A stretch of 64,000 nucleotides of DNA. Source: an uncultured Apibacter sp. (GTDB lineage: Bacteria; Bacteroidota; Bacteroidia; Flavobacteriales; Weeksellaceae). The position numbers and the translations under genes are program-made. The stretch covers positions 1 to 64,000 of the forward strand of contig CALYQD010000012.1 of assembly GCA_945280365.1 (NCBI GenBank), in the 5' to 3' direction. This document shows positions 56,688-64,000 of the stretch, piece after piece (the first letter of the stretch is position 1; each line of letters begins with the position of its first letter). The notes under the pieces were generated by a model. It was not told the DNA's origin. It ran no database searches and was given only the letters and a program-made list of their open reading frames with translations.

Positions 56688-57450
56688 TTATATTAATGAA
56701 AGAAGTTTCGCTTTTCTATCATATTTTATTTTTATTATATCATTGGAATTAAATGGGAGTACTTTTTTTCTCATATCTCCTTTATTCTTAAATATTCTAC
56801 CCATTTGATAAGTCTTCTCAATATAATCTGTCGAATTTAAACTTAAATTATCATCTCTATATTTTTGATATGTCAATGCCTTTATTTTTAGACATCTTTC
56901 ATTATTAAAGATTTCGCCTAATAAAGTTTTATCAGATAAGCCGCAAGAATGCCCCATTATATAAACTTCAAAATCATTACTGGAGACAAAATCTATTAAT
57001 TTTTGATAATTGTTTGTTCTTAAGTACCAATATGTTTTCATATGTTTTCATATATTTTAAACATTCATCATATTTTTCAATTAATTTAAAATTTGTTTCA
57101 TCTTCTTCATCACCATAACCAAAAACAATAGGATTATCTTTATTTTTCAATTCGCTATGAATATTTATTATTGAGGTATTAGGGATATTTTTTTGAATTT
57201 CAGGAAAATAATCTTTTATTGTTACAGTATAATTAAAATTTAAAAATAATATACTATCAGGTTTATTATTACTATTATAAAGATTATCAGTGAGTTGATT
57301 TACTAAAATATGATTAAAAAAATAAAATATTGTTTTTTGAATAAATTACCTTCATTTACATTTCCTTTTGAATTAGGTGTTTTATTCCATTCAATTTTTT
57401 CTTAAAAATATTTTTTTCATATTCTCCAATTATTTTTGATTTGAATGAAA
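56688..57450 (-). pseudogene. AbiH-like abortive infection gene, frameshifted
   Basis: The minus strand encodes the C-terminal part of an AbiH-type phage-defence protein: LNFNYTVTIKDYFPEIQKNI, VFGYGDEED, then MGHSCGLSDKTLLGEIFNN and a Lys-rich end. A 10-bp tandem duplication (ATGAAAACAT twice, 57055-57036) breaks the frame; removing one copy joins KYMKTY to WYLRTNNYQKL. The N-terminal nucleotide-binding part is gone or unrecognisable, so the gene is dead. The frame from 56688 to 57041 alone is open. Confidence 0.75.
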
Positions 57451-57596
57451 TTTAACTTTAAGGGATTATGATAAAAATCAATAAAACATTAAACCGAACA
57501 TTATTTTTTGTAAAATTCAAATGAGGTGTAAAGCTAATTATTGGTTTATAGACAAAAGTCTAAGTCCTGTTAATTCCATAATCAATATTTTACATT

Positions 57597-58931
57597 CTAA
57601 TAATCAGTACTAATAACACTAATGGAGTTAGAGAAATCTTCTGCATCAGCTGCTTCCTGTATTTCTATTGCTTTAATTAATACCTTTCTATCAAAAATAG
57701 CACTAATAAAAGGTTGGGCTATGGCTAATAAACTCCCAGCTCCTTTTTTTGCTTCTTTTAAAGATTTATATTTATTCAACTGAATTTTATCTTGTTCCAT
57801 CTGAGTCGCTTTATCATAATTTCTTTGTGTATGCATACCTCTTGCATTTCCACTTCTATTGGTAAATATATCTTTAACATCTGAACCATATTTACCTTCT
57901 TTAATATCTGATAAAACTTTAGCTGATTCTGAATTACTTAATGTACCAATTCTTTGAGCTTCTGCTACAGAGGCTTCAAAATTAGCAATGGCTTCTTTAC
58001 TTGCCCCATTGGCTTTCATGGCTTCTACAATTTGATTTTTATTCTTAACCATATTACTAATATCTTTTGCAGGATTGTTGGCTCCCATTACATAATCTAA
58101 AAGACCTTTATCTGGAGCTGGTTTCTTTTCTATAGAATTTCGAACTTCATCATACCTTTTACTTTTATATCTTTCTGCATATTTATCTCCTACCCATTGA
58201 GCACTGGGGTTTATTACATTTTCACCTAAATAAATGGCTAATCCTGTACTTAATGCAAACATAATCCCTCCTCCTATGGTTTCAATCCCCATCACACTAA
58301 ATCCTAAACCATATCCAGCTAATCCATTGACTACTACATTAAGTCCAATATCTGCCTTATTATTCCAACCAATAGTACTAGCAGCTTTAGCAGCAGCAGT
58401 CTGACTGATAAAAGGTAGTAATATTCCTCCTTCTCCACATTGGAGAATAGAGCAACTCAATATAGCATTGTATTTGTTTTTGTAAACTTTAGGATGATAT
58501 AATTTCCATTGACTGGCTTCATTTCCTAATGCTCCTATACATTTAGGATTAGTAAATATTTTGTATAAAGCATATCCAACAGCAGCTAAAGCAATTGCGC
58601 CTCCTACTATCCAGCCTAATATAGGAACAGCAGATGCAACAGCAGCAGAACCTAACATTGCTCCTATTGTTGGTGCTATTGCTGCCGCTCCCACGCCTAC
58701 ACCAATACCTGCACCTGCTCTAAAGGTTCCCACACTCAGCCCCTTACTCCAGCCTGTTTTACAGGTGAAATCTTCATTTAATTTTTTATCAATAATAGTG
58801 AGAAAGGCTCTATTTTCCTGATAAAATACAGAAACTTTTCTTTTTTCTGAATCAGCAAGTAATTCTCTATAACCATTTCCTGTCTGATTAGTGCAAACTA
58901 CATAGGTTTTTTCTGGCAAATAAGAGGACAT
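57597..58931 (-). CDS. T6SS PAAR-like/transmembrane effector of island 2
   Basis: 444 aa. Residues 1-65 (VVCTNQTGNGYRELLADSEK, LTIIDKKLNEDFTCKTGW) and 130-175 (NEASQWKLYHPKVYK, ILSCSILQCGEGGILLPFIS) look like the two halves of a PAAR-like domain, separated by a Gly/Ala-rich membrane stretch at 70-128, as in the effector at 2439-3929. A second hydrophobic region lies at 200-245. The C-terminal 180 residues are helical and polar with no known toxin motif. It starts 1 nt after the fourth membrane paralogue. Short 5-prime remnants of it follow the other three paralogues. Confidence 0.65.
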   Translation of the reverse strand: MSSYLPEKTYVVCTNQTGNGYRELLADSEKRKVSVFYQENRAFLTIIDKKLNEDFTCKTGWSKGLSVGTFRAGAGIGVGVGAAAIAPTIGAMLGSAAVASAVPILGWIVGGAIALAAVGYALYKIFTNPKCIGALGNEASQWKLYHPKVYKNKYNAILSCSILQCGEGGILLPFISQTAAAKAASTIGWNNKADIGLNVVVNGLAGYGLGFSVMGIETIGGGIMFALSTGLAIYLGENVINPSAQWVGDKYAERYKSKRYDEVRNSIEKKPAPDKGLLDYVMGANNPAKDISNMVKNKNQIVEAMKANGASKEAIANFEASVAEAQRIGTLSNSESAKVLSDIKEGKYGSDVKDIFTNRSGNARGMHTQRNYDKATQMEQDKIQLNKYKSLKEAKKGAGSLLAIAQPFISAIFDRKVLIKAIEIQEAADAEDFSNSISVISTDY

Positions 58932-58932
58932 A

Positions 58933-59481
58933 TTAATCTTTTTTAGTTAAAGTAAATGTTGTAATATATTTATGTTTTTTTGTCTTTTCTGAGAAACCAT
59001 TATCCAATAAATAACGATAAAGAATTGTGTCGAAATAATCGTTTACTATTATAAAATCTTTTTTTTTCGTAAGTAACACCCCAGAAAACATACCTATTTT
59101 TAGATTGTTATAATGGAATGCTAAACAACCATTCTTTTGTTTAGCATTAAAATTAAATTCAACTTTTTGCAATTGATTTAATTCTATAAGATGGAAAATT
59201 TTATTATCTTTATAAATTCTAATTATATTATCATTTATTTCTATTAAATATTTATTACCTACTATGTAGTTTGAGGTTATAGTCATTAATAAATAAGTTA
59301 AAACTATAGGTATTCCTATTACCTTCATATTTGTGAATACATTATAATGTTTTATATCATAAAATATAAATTTATCCATCAATAAATAAATAGTAAAAAA
59401 TACAGGAACTATAAGAATAAAAATTAAAATAACCCCTTTTATTGTCAAAGCCCTAAACTCATATTTATTATTCTGTTCCAT
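58933..59481 (-). CDS. Membrane paralogue 4, candidate immunity protein
   Basis: 182 aa. Two transmembrane helices at about 12-32 and 50-68, then a bacterial PH-like domain (YLIEINDNIIRIYKDNKIFH, LQKVEFNFNAKQKNG) and an end TLTKKD. The stop is 1 nt before the effector start. It is one of four tandem copies of a family beginning MEQNNKYEFRA. The inner-membrane location fits protection against a membrane-acting effector; this is an inference. Confidence 0.6.
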   Translation of the reverse strand: MEQNNKYEFRALTIKGVILIFILIVPVFFTIYLLMDKFIFYDIKHYNVFTNMKVIGIPIVLTYLLMTITSNYIVGNKYLIEINDNIIRIYKDNKIFHLIELNQLQKVEFNFNAKQKNGCLAFHYNNLKIGMFSGVLLTKKKDFIIVNDYFDTILYRYLLDNGFSEKTKKHKYITTFTLTKKD

Positions 59482-59499
59482 ATTATTGAAATTTATTTA

Positions 59500-59585
59500 T
59501 GAACTTTTCTTTTCTAAATCGGTTATTAAATCCCCTGTTTGATTAGTACAAACTACATAAGTTTTTCTGGCAAATAAGAGGACAT
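59500..59585 (-). pseudogene. Effector 5-prime remnant, unit 3
   Basis: It starts ATG (MSSYLPEK) like the effector, has a 1-nt loss soon after and so stops, but the sequence VVCTNQTG can be read in another frame. It lies 1 nt after membrane paralogue 3. Confidence 0.7.
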
Positions 59586-59586
59586 A

Positions 59587-60165
59587 TTAATCTTTTTTAG
59601 TTATGGGAGTAAATCGTTCCGCAAAATTTTTATTCTTTTTTATTTTAGCGGTATCTTCATTTATGAAAAAATTTGAAAGCATATACTTTCTAAAATAATT
59701 AAAATAAAAGTTCTTTAATTGTATTGTTCCTTTTTTTGATGTAAAAAAAAATCCTGTAAGTAATATGATATTTTTATCATTAATGAAAAAATGAATAAAA
59801 GTCAGATTAAAGAACATAGTTGATGTTCCAAATTCTACCTTGGTTATCTCGGATAAAGGAATGTCAATAAGTTTCTTCTTCTTTTTGAATATAGAAATTT
59901 TTTTGCTATTTAATTCAAAATTTAAAACTGAACTTATAAAAAACTGAGATATAAGGAATGAAGATAATGTAGATAATAAAAATGATAATAAGAATGATAA
60001 TAAGAATACTTTCATATTAGTGAAAACTCCACTTTCTCTACTATCAAATAAAAAATTAAATAAGATATAGATAGGTACATATAATATAATCCAAATCGCC
60101 AAACATAAATAAGACTGTTTTTTAGAATAAATAGCTCTAAACTCATATTTATTATTCTGTTCCAT
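59587..60165 (-). CDS. Membrane paralogue 3, candidate immunity protein
   Basis: 192 aa, same layout as paralogue 4: MEQNNKYEFRAIYSKKQSY, a first transmembrane helix (LCLAIWIILYVPIYILFNFL), a longer second hydrophobic stretch (VFLLSFLLSFLLSTLSSFLI), a PH-like domain (LNSKKISIFKKKKKLIDIPL) and an end FTPITKKD. It is the most diverged copy in its membrane part. An effector remnant follows at 1 nt. Confidence 0.6.
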   Translation of the reverse strand: MEQNNKYEFRAIYSKKQSYLCLAIWIILYVPIYILFNFLFDSRESGVFTNMKVFLLSFLLSFLLSTLSSFLISQFFISSVLNFELNSKKISIFKKKKKLIDIPLSEITKVEFGTSTMFFNLTFIHFFINDKNIILLTGFFFTSKKGTIQLKNFYFNYFRKYMLSNFFINEDTAKIKKNKNFAERFTPITKKD

Positions 60166-60180
60166 ATTATTGAAATTTAT

Positions 60181-60270
60181 TTATGAACTTTTATTTTCTA
60201 AATCGGTTATTAAATCCCCTGTTTGATTAGTATAAACTACATACGTTTTTTCTGGCAAATAAGAGGACAT
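60181..60270 (-). pseudogene. Effector 5-prime remnant, unit 2
   Basis: An ORF of 29 codons (MSSYLPEKTYVVYTNQTG, then DLITDLENKSS, stop) copies the effector start with Cys to Tyr. It lies 1 nt after membrane paralogue 2. Confidence 0.7.
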
Positions 60271-60271
60271 A

Positions 60272-60820
60272 TTAATCTTTTTTAGTTAGGATATGAGTAA
60301 TGGATTGTTTATTCTGTTTGATGTTATCTTGAAAATTTAAACTAATCAAATACTTATGAAAAATAGTGTCTATGTAACGTTCAAAAATTATGGATTCACT
60401 TCTTTTTGTAAAAAATAATCCATTAATTATTACAACTTTTTCATTGTTAAAATTTAATTGTAGTGTCATTGCATTTTTCTTATTTGGTATTTTATATTCC
60501 ACCTTACTTACGTGGTCGATAGGTATAGAATATTTTAATTTTCTATTTATGTATATCAAAATATTATTGTCTATTTGAATATAATATTTACTACTGATGA
60601 TATAATGAGATATAAAGAATAATAATATGAAAGAAATAATCATAGGAATACCTAAAGTTTTTAAATTGGTAAATACATTTGCTGTTTTTATGTTGTAGAA
60701 AATATATTTATCCATCATAATATAAATAAGCATGAAAATAATTACCCAAACTATCATAATTATAATGATTTGGACAATATTTACAGCTTTAAACTCATAT
60801 TTTTTATTATTTTGTTCCAT
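60272..60820 (-). CDS. Membrane paralogue 2, candidate immunity protein
   Basis: 182 aa: MEQNNKKYEFKAVNIVQIII, two transmembrane segments, PH-like part (YYIQIDNNILIYINRKLKYS) and an end THILTKKD. Closest to paralogue 1 (shared KKYEFKAVN start). It is preceded by a 50-codon remnant of the effector and followed at 1 nt by a second remnant. Immunity role inferred. Confidence 0.6.
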   Translation of the reverse strand: MEQNNKKYEFKAVNIVQIIIIMIVWVIIFMLIYIMMDKYIFYNIKTANVFTNLKTLGIPMIISFILLFFISHYIISSKYYIQIDNNILIYINRKLKYSIPIDHVSKVEYKIPNKKNAMTLQLNFNNEKVVIINGLFFTKRSESIIFERYIDTIFHKYLISLNFQDNIKQNKQSITHILTKKD

Positions 60821-60821
60821 A

Positions 60822-60974
60822 CTATCTGAAATTAATAATAGTTAGAAAGGCTCTATTTTCTTGATAAAATAAAGATACTTTTCTTATTTTTGAATCCGTT
60901 ACTAATTCCCTGTAATCATTTCCTGTTTGATTGGTATAAACTACATAAGTATTTTCTGGTAAATAAGATGACAT
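60822..60974 (-). pseudogene. Effector 5-prime remnant, unit 1
   Basis: A 50-codon ORF (MSSYLPENTYVVYTNQTGND, YRELVTDSK, LFYQENRAFLTII, stop) that keeps the start of the effector at 57597-58931 with a few changes, then stops. It begins 1 nt after membrane paralogue 1 and ends 1 nt before paralogue 2. Confidence 0.75.
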
Positions 60975-60975
60975 A

Positions 60976-61524
60976 CTAAACTTTTTTAGTTAGAATATAT
61001 GCAACGTTTTTATTTTTTGTTTTTATTTCTTCTGTAAAACCTTTATTTAATAGAAAATCGTGCAATATTTCTTCAAAGTAATTTGCAAATTTTTTAGATT
61101 CTTTGCGTTCTGTATAAAATACTCCTGATATGATTCGTATCTTATTAATGTCTAAATAAATTAAAAGACATATGCTATTTCTTTTTTCTGGAATACTATA
61201 AATAATTTTGTTTATATTGTTTATATTTAGATTATACTTTCGCTTATTGTTTGCATATATTAACATATTATCCCCCTCTAATTGTATATGGTACTTATCG
61301 CTTATAATGTAGTATGATATAGCAAATGATAATATAAATGAGAGCAAAAAAGGAATACCAATGATCTTTAAATTGATTATTACATTGACTATTTTATCAT
61401 CCCGATATAGATATTGCATGAATATAAAAAATGATAAAAATAATATTACCCATACTATTCCAATTATGATTTCCTGTTTTAGATTTACAGCTTTAAACTC
61501 ATATTTTTTATTATCTTGTTCCAT
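60976..61524 (-). CDS. Membrane paralogue 1, candidate immunity protein
   Basis: 182 aa: MEQDNKKYEFKAVNLKQEII, two transmembrane segments with IIGIPFLLSFILSFAISYYI, PH-like part (YHIQLEGDNMLIYANNKRKY) and an end AYILTKKV. It is the first copy in the direction of transcription, 4 nt after the small membrane protein gene. Confidence 0.6.
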   Translation of the reverse strand: MEQDNKKYEFKAVNLKQEIIIGIVWVILFLSFFIFMQYLYRDDKIVNVIINLKIIGIPFLLSFILSFAISYYIISDKYHIQLEGDNMLIYANNKRKYNLNINNINKIIYSIPEKRNSICLLIYLDINKIRIISGVFYTERKESKKFANYFEEILHDFLLNKGFTEEIKTKNKNVAYILTKKV

Positions 61525-61528
61525 ACGA

Positions 61529-61846
61529 TTATAAATTCTTTTTTCTTATATTAATTCCATCAAAAAAAGCCACTTTTAAATACCAAATAAAATATAATGT
61601 TAATAATACGCCTAATATGGTCATTAGGATTATCCCTATAATATATTGAGTATTATACATTGATTGACCTGTAATTTCAGCATATCTGTTAGATAATCTT
61701 GTATAACTATCCCGATTAAAGAATTTGAGGTTTATTATATGTATCAAATCTGAACAGCCAACAATTAATAATATAATACCTGCTAAACCAAGAAGAACAG
61801 CTATAATTGTTGTTTTTAGTAATTCTATTTTAACTTTATTCTTCAC
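61529..61846 (-). CDS. Small two-helix membrane protein
   Basis: 105 aa with transmembrane segments at about 10-32 and 68-90. No family recognised. It lies between the LysM gene (16 nt gap) and membrane paralogue 1 (4 nt gap), so it is part of the island 2 operon; an accessory for effector delivery or another immunity factor are both possible. Confidence 0.6.
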   Translation of the reverse strand: MKNKVKIELLKTTIIAVLLGLAGIILLIVGCSDLIHIINLKFFNRDSYTRLSNRYAEITGQSMYNTQYIIGIILMTILGVLLTLYFIWYLKVAFFDGINIRKKNL

Positions 61847-61862
61847 ACTATTGCTCTTGTTT

Positions 61863-62933
61863 TTAGGGAGTATAATTAAGCAATCGGGTTAAACTAAACT
61901 CACAAGTATTCTCTATATTGTCTGCTACTTCTTCTTTCAGGCTTACAGAACCTTTCTCCAGTAACTTAGTTTCTGTATCAAACTCTATAATACAGCTAAA
62001 AAATAATTTATATTCTGTAAAAGAGTATTTAATCGCAGGTTTTAGCATTTCATTATATTTTGCTGTTAATTCCTGTATCAGTTTATCTGATAATTTAACC
62101 TCTGCTATTTTTTTTATCGTAAGCATATTTTTGTTTTCACGTACTTTATCATATCTAAACTCTAAAGGAATTACTAAAGGAGGTAATAAAGTAGAGGCAT
62201 AAAAAAATTCTTCTTTTTCTAATTCTTCTATTGGTTTATATAAATATTGGTCAAAGCAAAGGAAATTAAATAGGGTTCTTTGATATTCCTGAATATTGGG
62301 ATTGTTGAATTGTTTATCTCCTGCCTGTTCTATATTTTTGATTGTTTCTTTGTCTTTTAAAGAAGCGATAAAAGGAAGTTTAGAAAAATCTTTTTCTTTA
62401 AATTCATTCCATTGTTTTAAAATAGCATTGCGATTTAACAACTTTTCTATTTTTCCATTTTCTGATAATTGAAAATAAGCCTTATTTTTTATAAATTCTG
62501 TAGATTTTACTAATTCAAAGGAATCAGCCAGAGCTGGCGGTATCACTTCATATAAAAATTCTTCTAATTCTGTTCTGGCATATTTTTCTTCTAAATTCTG
62601 TTCTAACAGGTATTGAGTTTTTTGATTAACATAAGAAGTAAGGGTATTATTAACTTTGGTACTGTTAATCTGTTCACATCTATATCTGGCTTTGGAATTA
62701 AATATAAAGTTATTTAAAGGAGCATCAGAATAGAATTGTGTTTGTATTACTTTCTTTTCAGGTATAGGAATTTTAATCTGTTGCCCATGTCCCACTACAG
62801 TACTACTAAAGGGTAATTTAATAAACTTAGCTTGAGGATTTAGAGCTTTTATCTCTTCTGGCGTTGTATCATATTTCTTTGCGATAGAAGATAATTTTTC
62901 TTCTCCGTATACATTGTGTATTTTGAATTCCAT
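61863..62933 (-). CDS. LysM-domain protein, T6SS adaptor candidate of island 2
   Basis: 356 aa. An N-terminal LysM domain (1-55: VYGEEKLSSIAKKYDTTPEE, IKALNPQAK, GQQIKIPI) without signal peptide, then a large domain that resembles the 355-aa protein at 4163-5230 (SENGKIEKLLNRNAILKQW against DKKGMIRQIHNLDVIQQKW; downstream YRTLFNFLCFD-like region). It is the first complete gene of the island 2 operon and precedes membrane proteins and the PAAR-like effector. LysM modules are known in T6SS-linked proteins. Adaptor or spike-loading function is inferred. Confidence 0.65.
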   Translation of the reverse strand: MEFKIHNVYGEEKLSSIAKKYDTTPEEIKALNPQAKFIKLPFSSTVVGHGQQIKIPIPEKKVIQTQFYSDAPLNNFIFNSKARYRCEQINSTKVNNTLTSYVNQKTQYLLEQNLEEKYARTELEEFLYEVIPPALADSFELVKSTEFIKNKAYFQLSENGKIEKLLNRNAILKQWNEFKEKDFSKLPFIASLKDKETIKNIEQAGDKQFNNPNIQEYQRTLFNFLCFDQYLYKPIEELEKEEFFYASTLLPPLVIPLEFRYDKVRENKNMLTIKKIAEVKLSDKLIQELTAKYNEMLKPAIKYSFTEYKLFFSCIIEFDTETKLLEKGSVSLKEEVADNIENTCEFSLTRLLNYTP

Positions 62934-63587
62934 AGTATTTTTAAGATGCGCTAAGTTAAATTATAAATATAAACAAAAACAAATTATTATTTATTTTTTA
63001 TTAAAATAAATTCTTATGTATTGAGTATTTGGTTTAAATTTTTATTTACTTACGTTAATATTGCTCTATAGTTGTAACCATTGATAAAGCTAACGAACTT
63101 ATAGATCATACCAATTATTTCTTCTATAAATTTTAGTGATTTATATTATTATTTTATTCTTTATTATCATAAATTCTTTCAAGAATTGTATCAGAGATAA
63201 TATTCACACAATCATTTCCATACTATGTCACTTCTTCTTTTGAATTATAAACAACTTAACCAGTAGATGCATATTCTTTTCTATCACAAATACTGCTTTC
63301 TTTAAATGGTTTTTACTTTTAAGTCTATCAACTATAGAATTATTATTGTATGTAAGTTAAAATAGATGTTTGTATTGATAAATGATATTGGTAAATAAGA
63401 ACAAGTAAAAATAAAACGATCTAAGGAGTTTTTTTTGATTAAATAAGATGTATTAGAAATTTACACTTAAATTCTTTTTAAACGTTCAGAAATAGAACAA
63501 GCAATGATTAAATTGAATTAATACTTAATCTAACAATTACAGATAAATTTATGCTATCAGATTAAGTGTTGACTAATCCATATAACT
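62934..63587. other. Long intergenic region with no recognised gene
   Basis: 654 nt, AT-rich. Short frames on both strands show nothing familiar. It may contain the promoter of the LysM operon and decayed coding sequence. Confidence 0.5.
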
Positions 63588-64000
63588 TTACATACTCGTT
63601 CTAACACTTATACTGTCTGTCGCATCTTGTCTAGCTGTATCAGCTAATTTCCTTCTTGCATTTTCAGAAAAATAACCACTTACCAATGGAACAAAGAAAA
63701 GAGCAATAGAAGCACCTTTATTAAGCAAAGAATTAGGATTATTCAATGACCATTTATTATTATTGATATTATCATCCAAATGAGAGATAGCATTATTCCT
63801 CATCGTTGGTGTAACCCTGTTTTGATTATAAGTACTATTTCTTTTGGCTGCATTATAGACACTTTCATACTTAGGGTTGTTTTGCACCTCTTTCCATATA
63901 TTTTGAGCTAATTCACTGGTATTTAATTGTTGTCTGTTCATCGTGGCTAATTTTTCAAATTGAGCTTGTAAAGTTGCATCTTGTATAATTAGCTGTCCTG
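63588..64000 (-). CDS. Partial protein at the right edge, possibly T6SS-linked
   Basis: The frame of the 117-aa ORF ending SISVRTSM stays open upstream of its first Met to the window edge (GQLIIQDATLQAQFEKLAT, then MNRQQLNTSEL), so this is the C-terminal part of a larger gene. It is polar, Asn-rich and helical, with one hydrophobic stretch (ASIALFFVPLVSGYF). No family recognised. Same strand as the island 2 genes. Confidence 0.6.
   Translation of the reverse strand, partial: GQLIIQDATLQAQFEKLATMNRQQLNTSELAQNIWKEVQNNPKYESVYNAAKRNSTYNQNRVTPTMRNNAISHLDDNINNNKWSLNNPNSLLNKGASIALFFVPLVSGYFSENARRKLADTARQDATDSISVRTSM

Noticed and set aside
46436..63367. A 15-mer (GTAAGTTAAAATAGA) shared by two intergenic regions, thought of as insertion sequence ends
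   Set aside because: The flanks do not match and there is no inverted partner or transposase, so chance in AT-rich DNA is enough.

Overview
The window is AT-rich DNA from a member of the Bacteroidota, most likely of the Flavobacteriales. Four things support this: promoters of the TTTG/TAnnTTTG type, a ribosomal protein S16 with a long acidic tail, a fused alpha/beta E1 2-oxoacid dehydrogenase, and DUF4280 PAAR-like proteins typical of the Bacteroidota type VI secretion system (T6SS subtype iii). A bee-gut or animal-associated Weeksellaceae such as Apibacter would fit, but that is only a guess. No rRNA or tRNA gene was seen.

Layout. (1) 1-12.9 kb, minus strand: a T6SS effector island. Read in the direction of transcription it holds a VgrG with a metzincin-like C-terminal tip, two nearly identical lipoproteins (candidate immunity), a DUF4280 PAAR-like protein, a second VgrG, a 355-aa adaptor candidate, a PAAR-like/transmembrane effector with a zincin tip, its immunity gene, and then a graveyard of displaced toxin tips and immunity genes joined by copies of the same linker and terminator. 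(2) 13.1-14.4 kb: a CRISPR array of 17 repeats with no cas genes nearby; the repeats fall into an old degenerate block and a new identical block that carries a built-in promoter-like motif. (3) 14.6-28.2 kb: housekeeping genes thiL, rpsP-rimM, accA, an HD phosphohydrolase and purB, then a minus-strand metal-efflux operon (outer-membrane factor, adaptor, RND pump, response regulator, histidine kinase). (4) 28.8-35.6 kb: three paralogous secreted proteins made by tandem duplication, separated by a decayed copy of the efflux outer-membrane gene and a decayed ecotin, followed by an intact ecotin. (5) 36-56.5 kb: core genes (E1 dehydrogenase, recF, a DciA-like gene, M1 aminopeptidase, folA, pdxS/pdxT, a LOG-family gene, OmpA) and a small minus-strand redox cluster (carboxymuconolactone decarboxylase-like, S51 peptidase, aldo/keto reductase, cupin, SDR, AraC regulator). 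(6) 56.7-64 kb: a second T6SS-type effector island with an AbiH pseudogene, a PAAR-like/transmembrane effector, four tandem paralogous membrane proteins (candidate immunity) each followed by the effector start, and a LysM protein related to the 355-aa adaptor candidate of island 1.

How it fits together. Both islands appear to be delivery cassettes for a contact-dependent T6SS whose structural genes lie outside the window. They share an adaptor-like family (355-aa and LysM proteins) and a PAAR-like domain that seems to be split by a membrane hairpin. All three recognisable toxin tips in island 1 carry HExxH motifs, so this locus seems specialised in metallopeptidase toxins. The islands show strong recombination: duplicated immunity genes, toxin remnants, and repeated linkers and terminators. 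Assignments rest on motif reading by eye; no database search was run.
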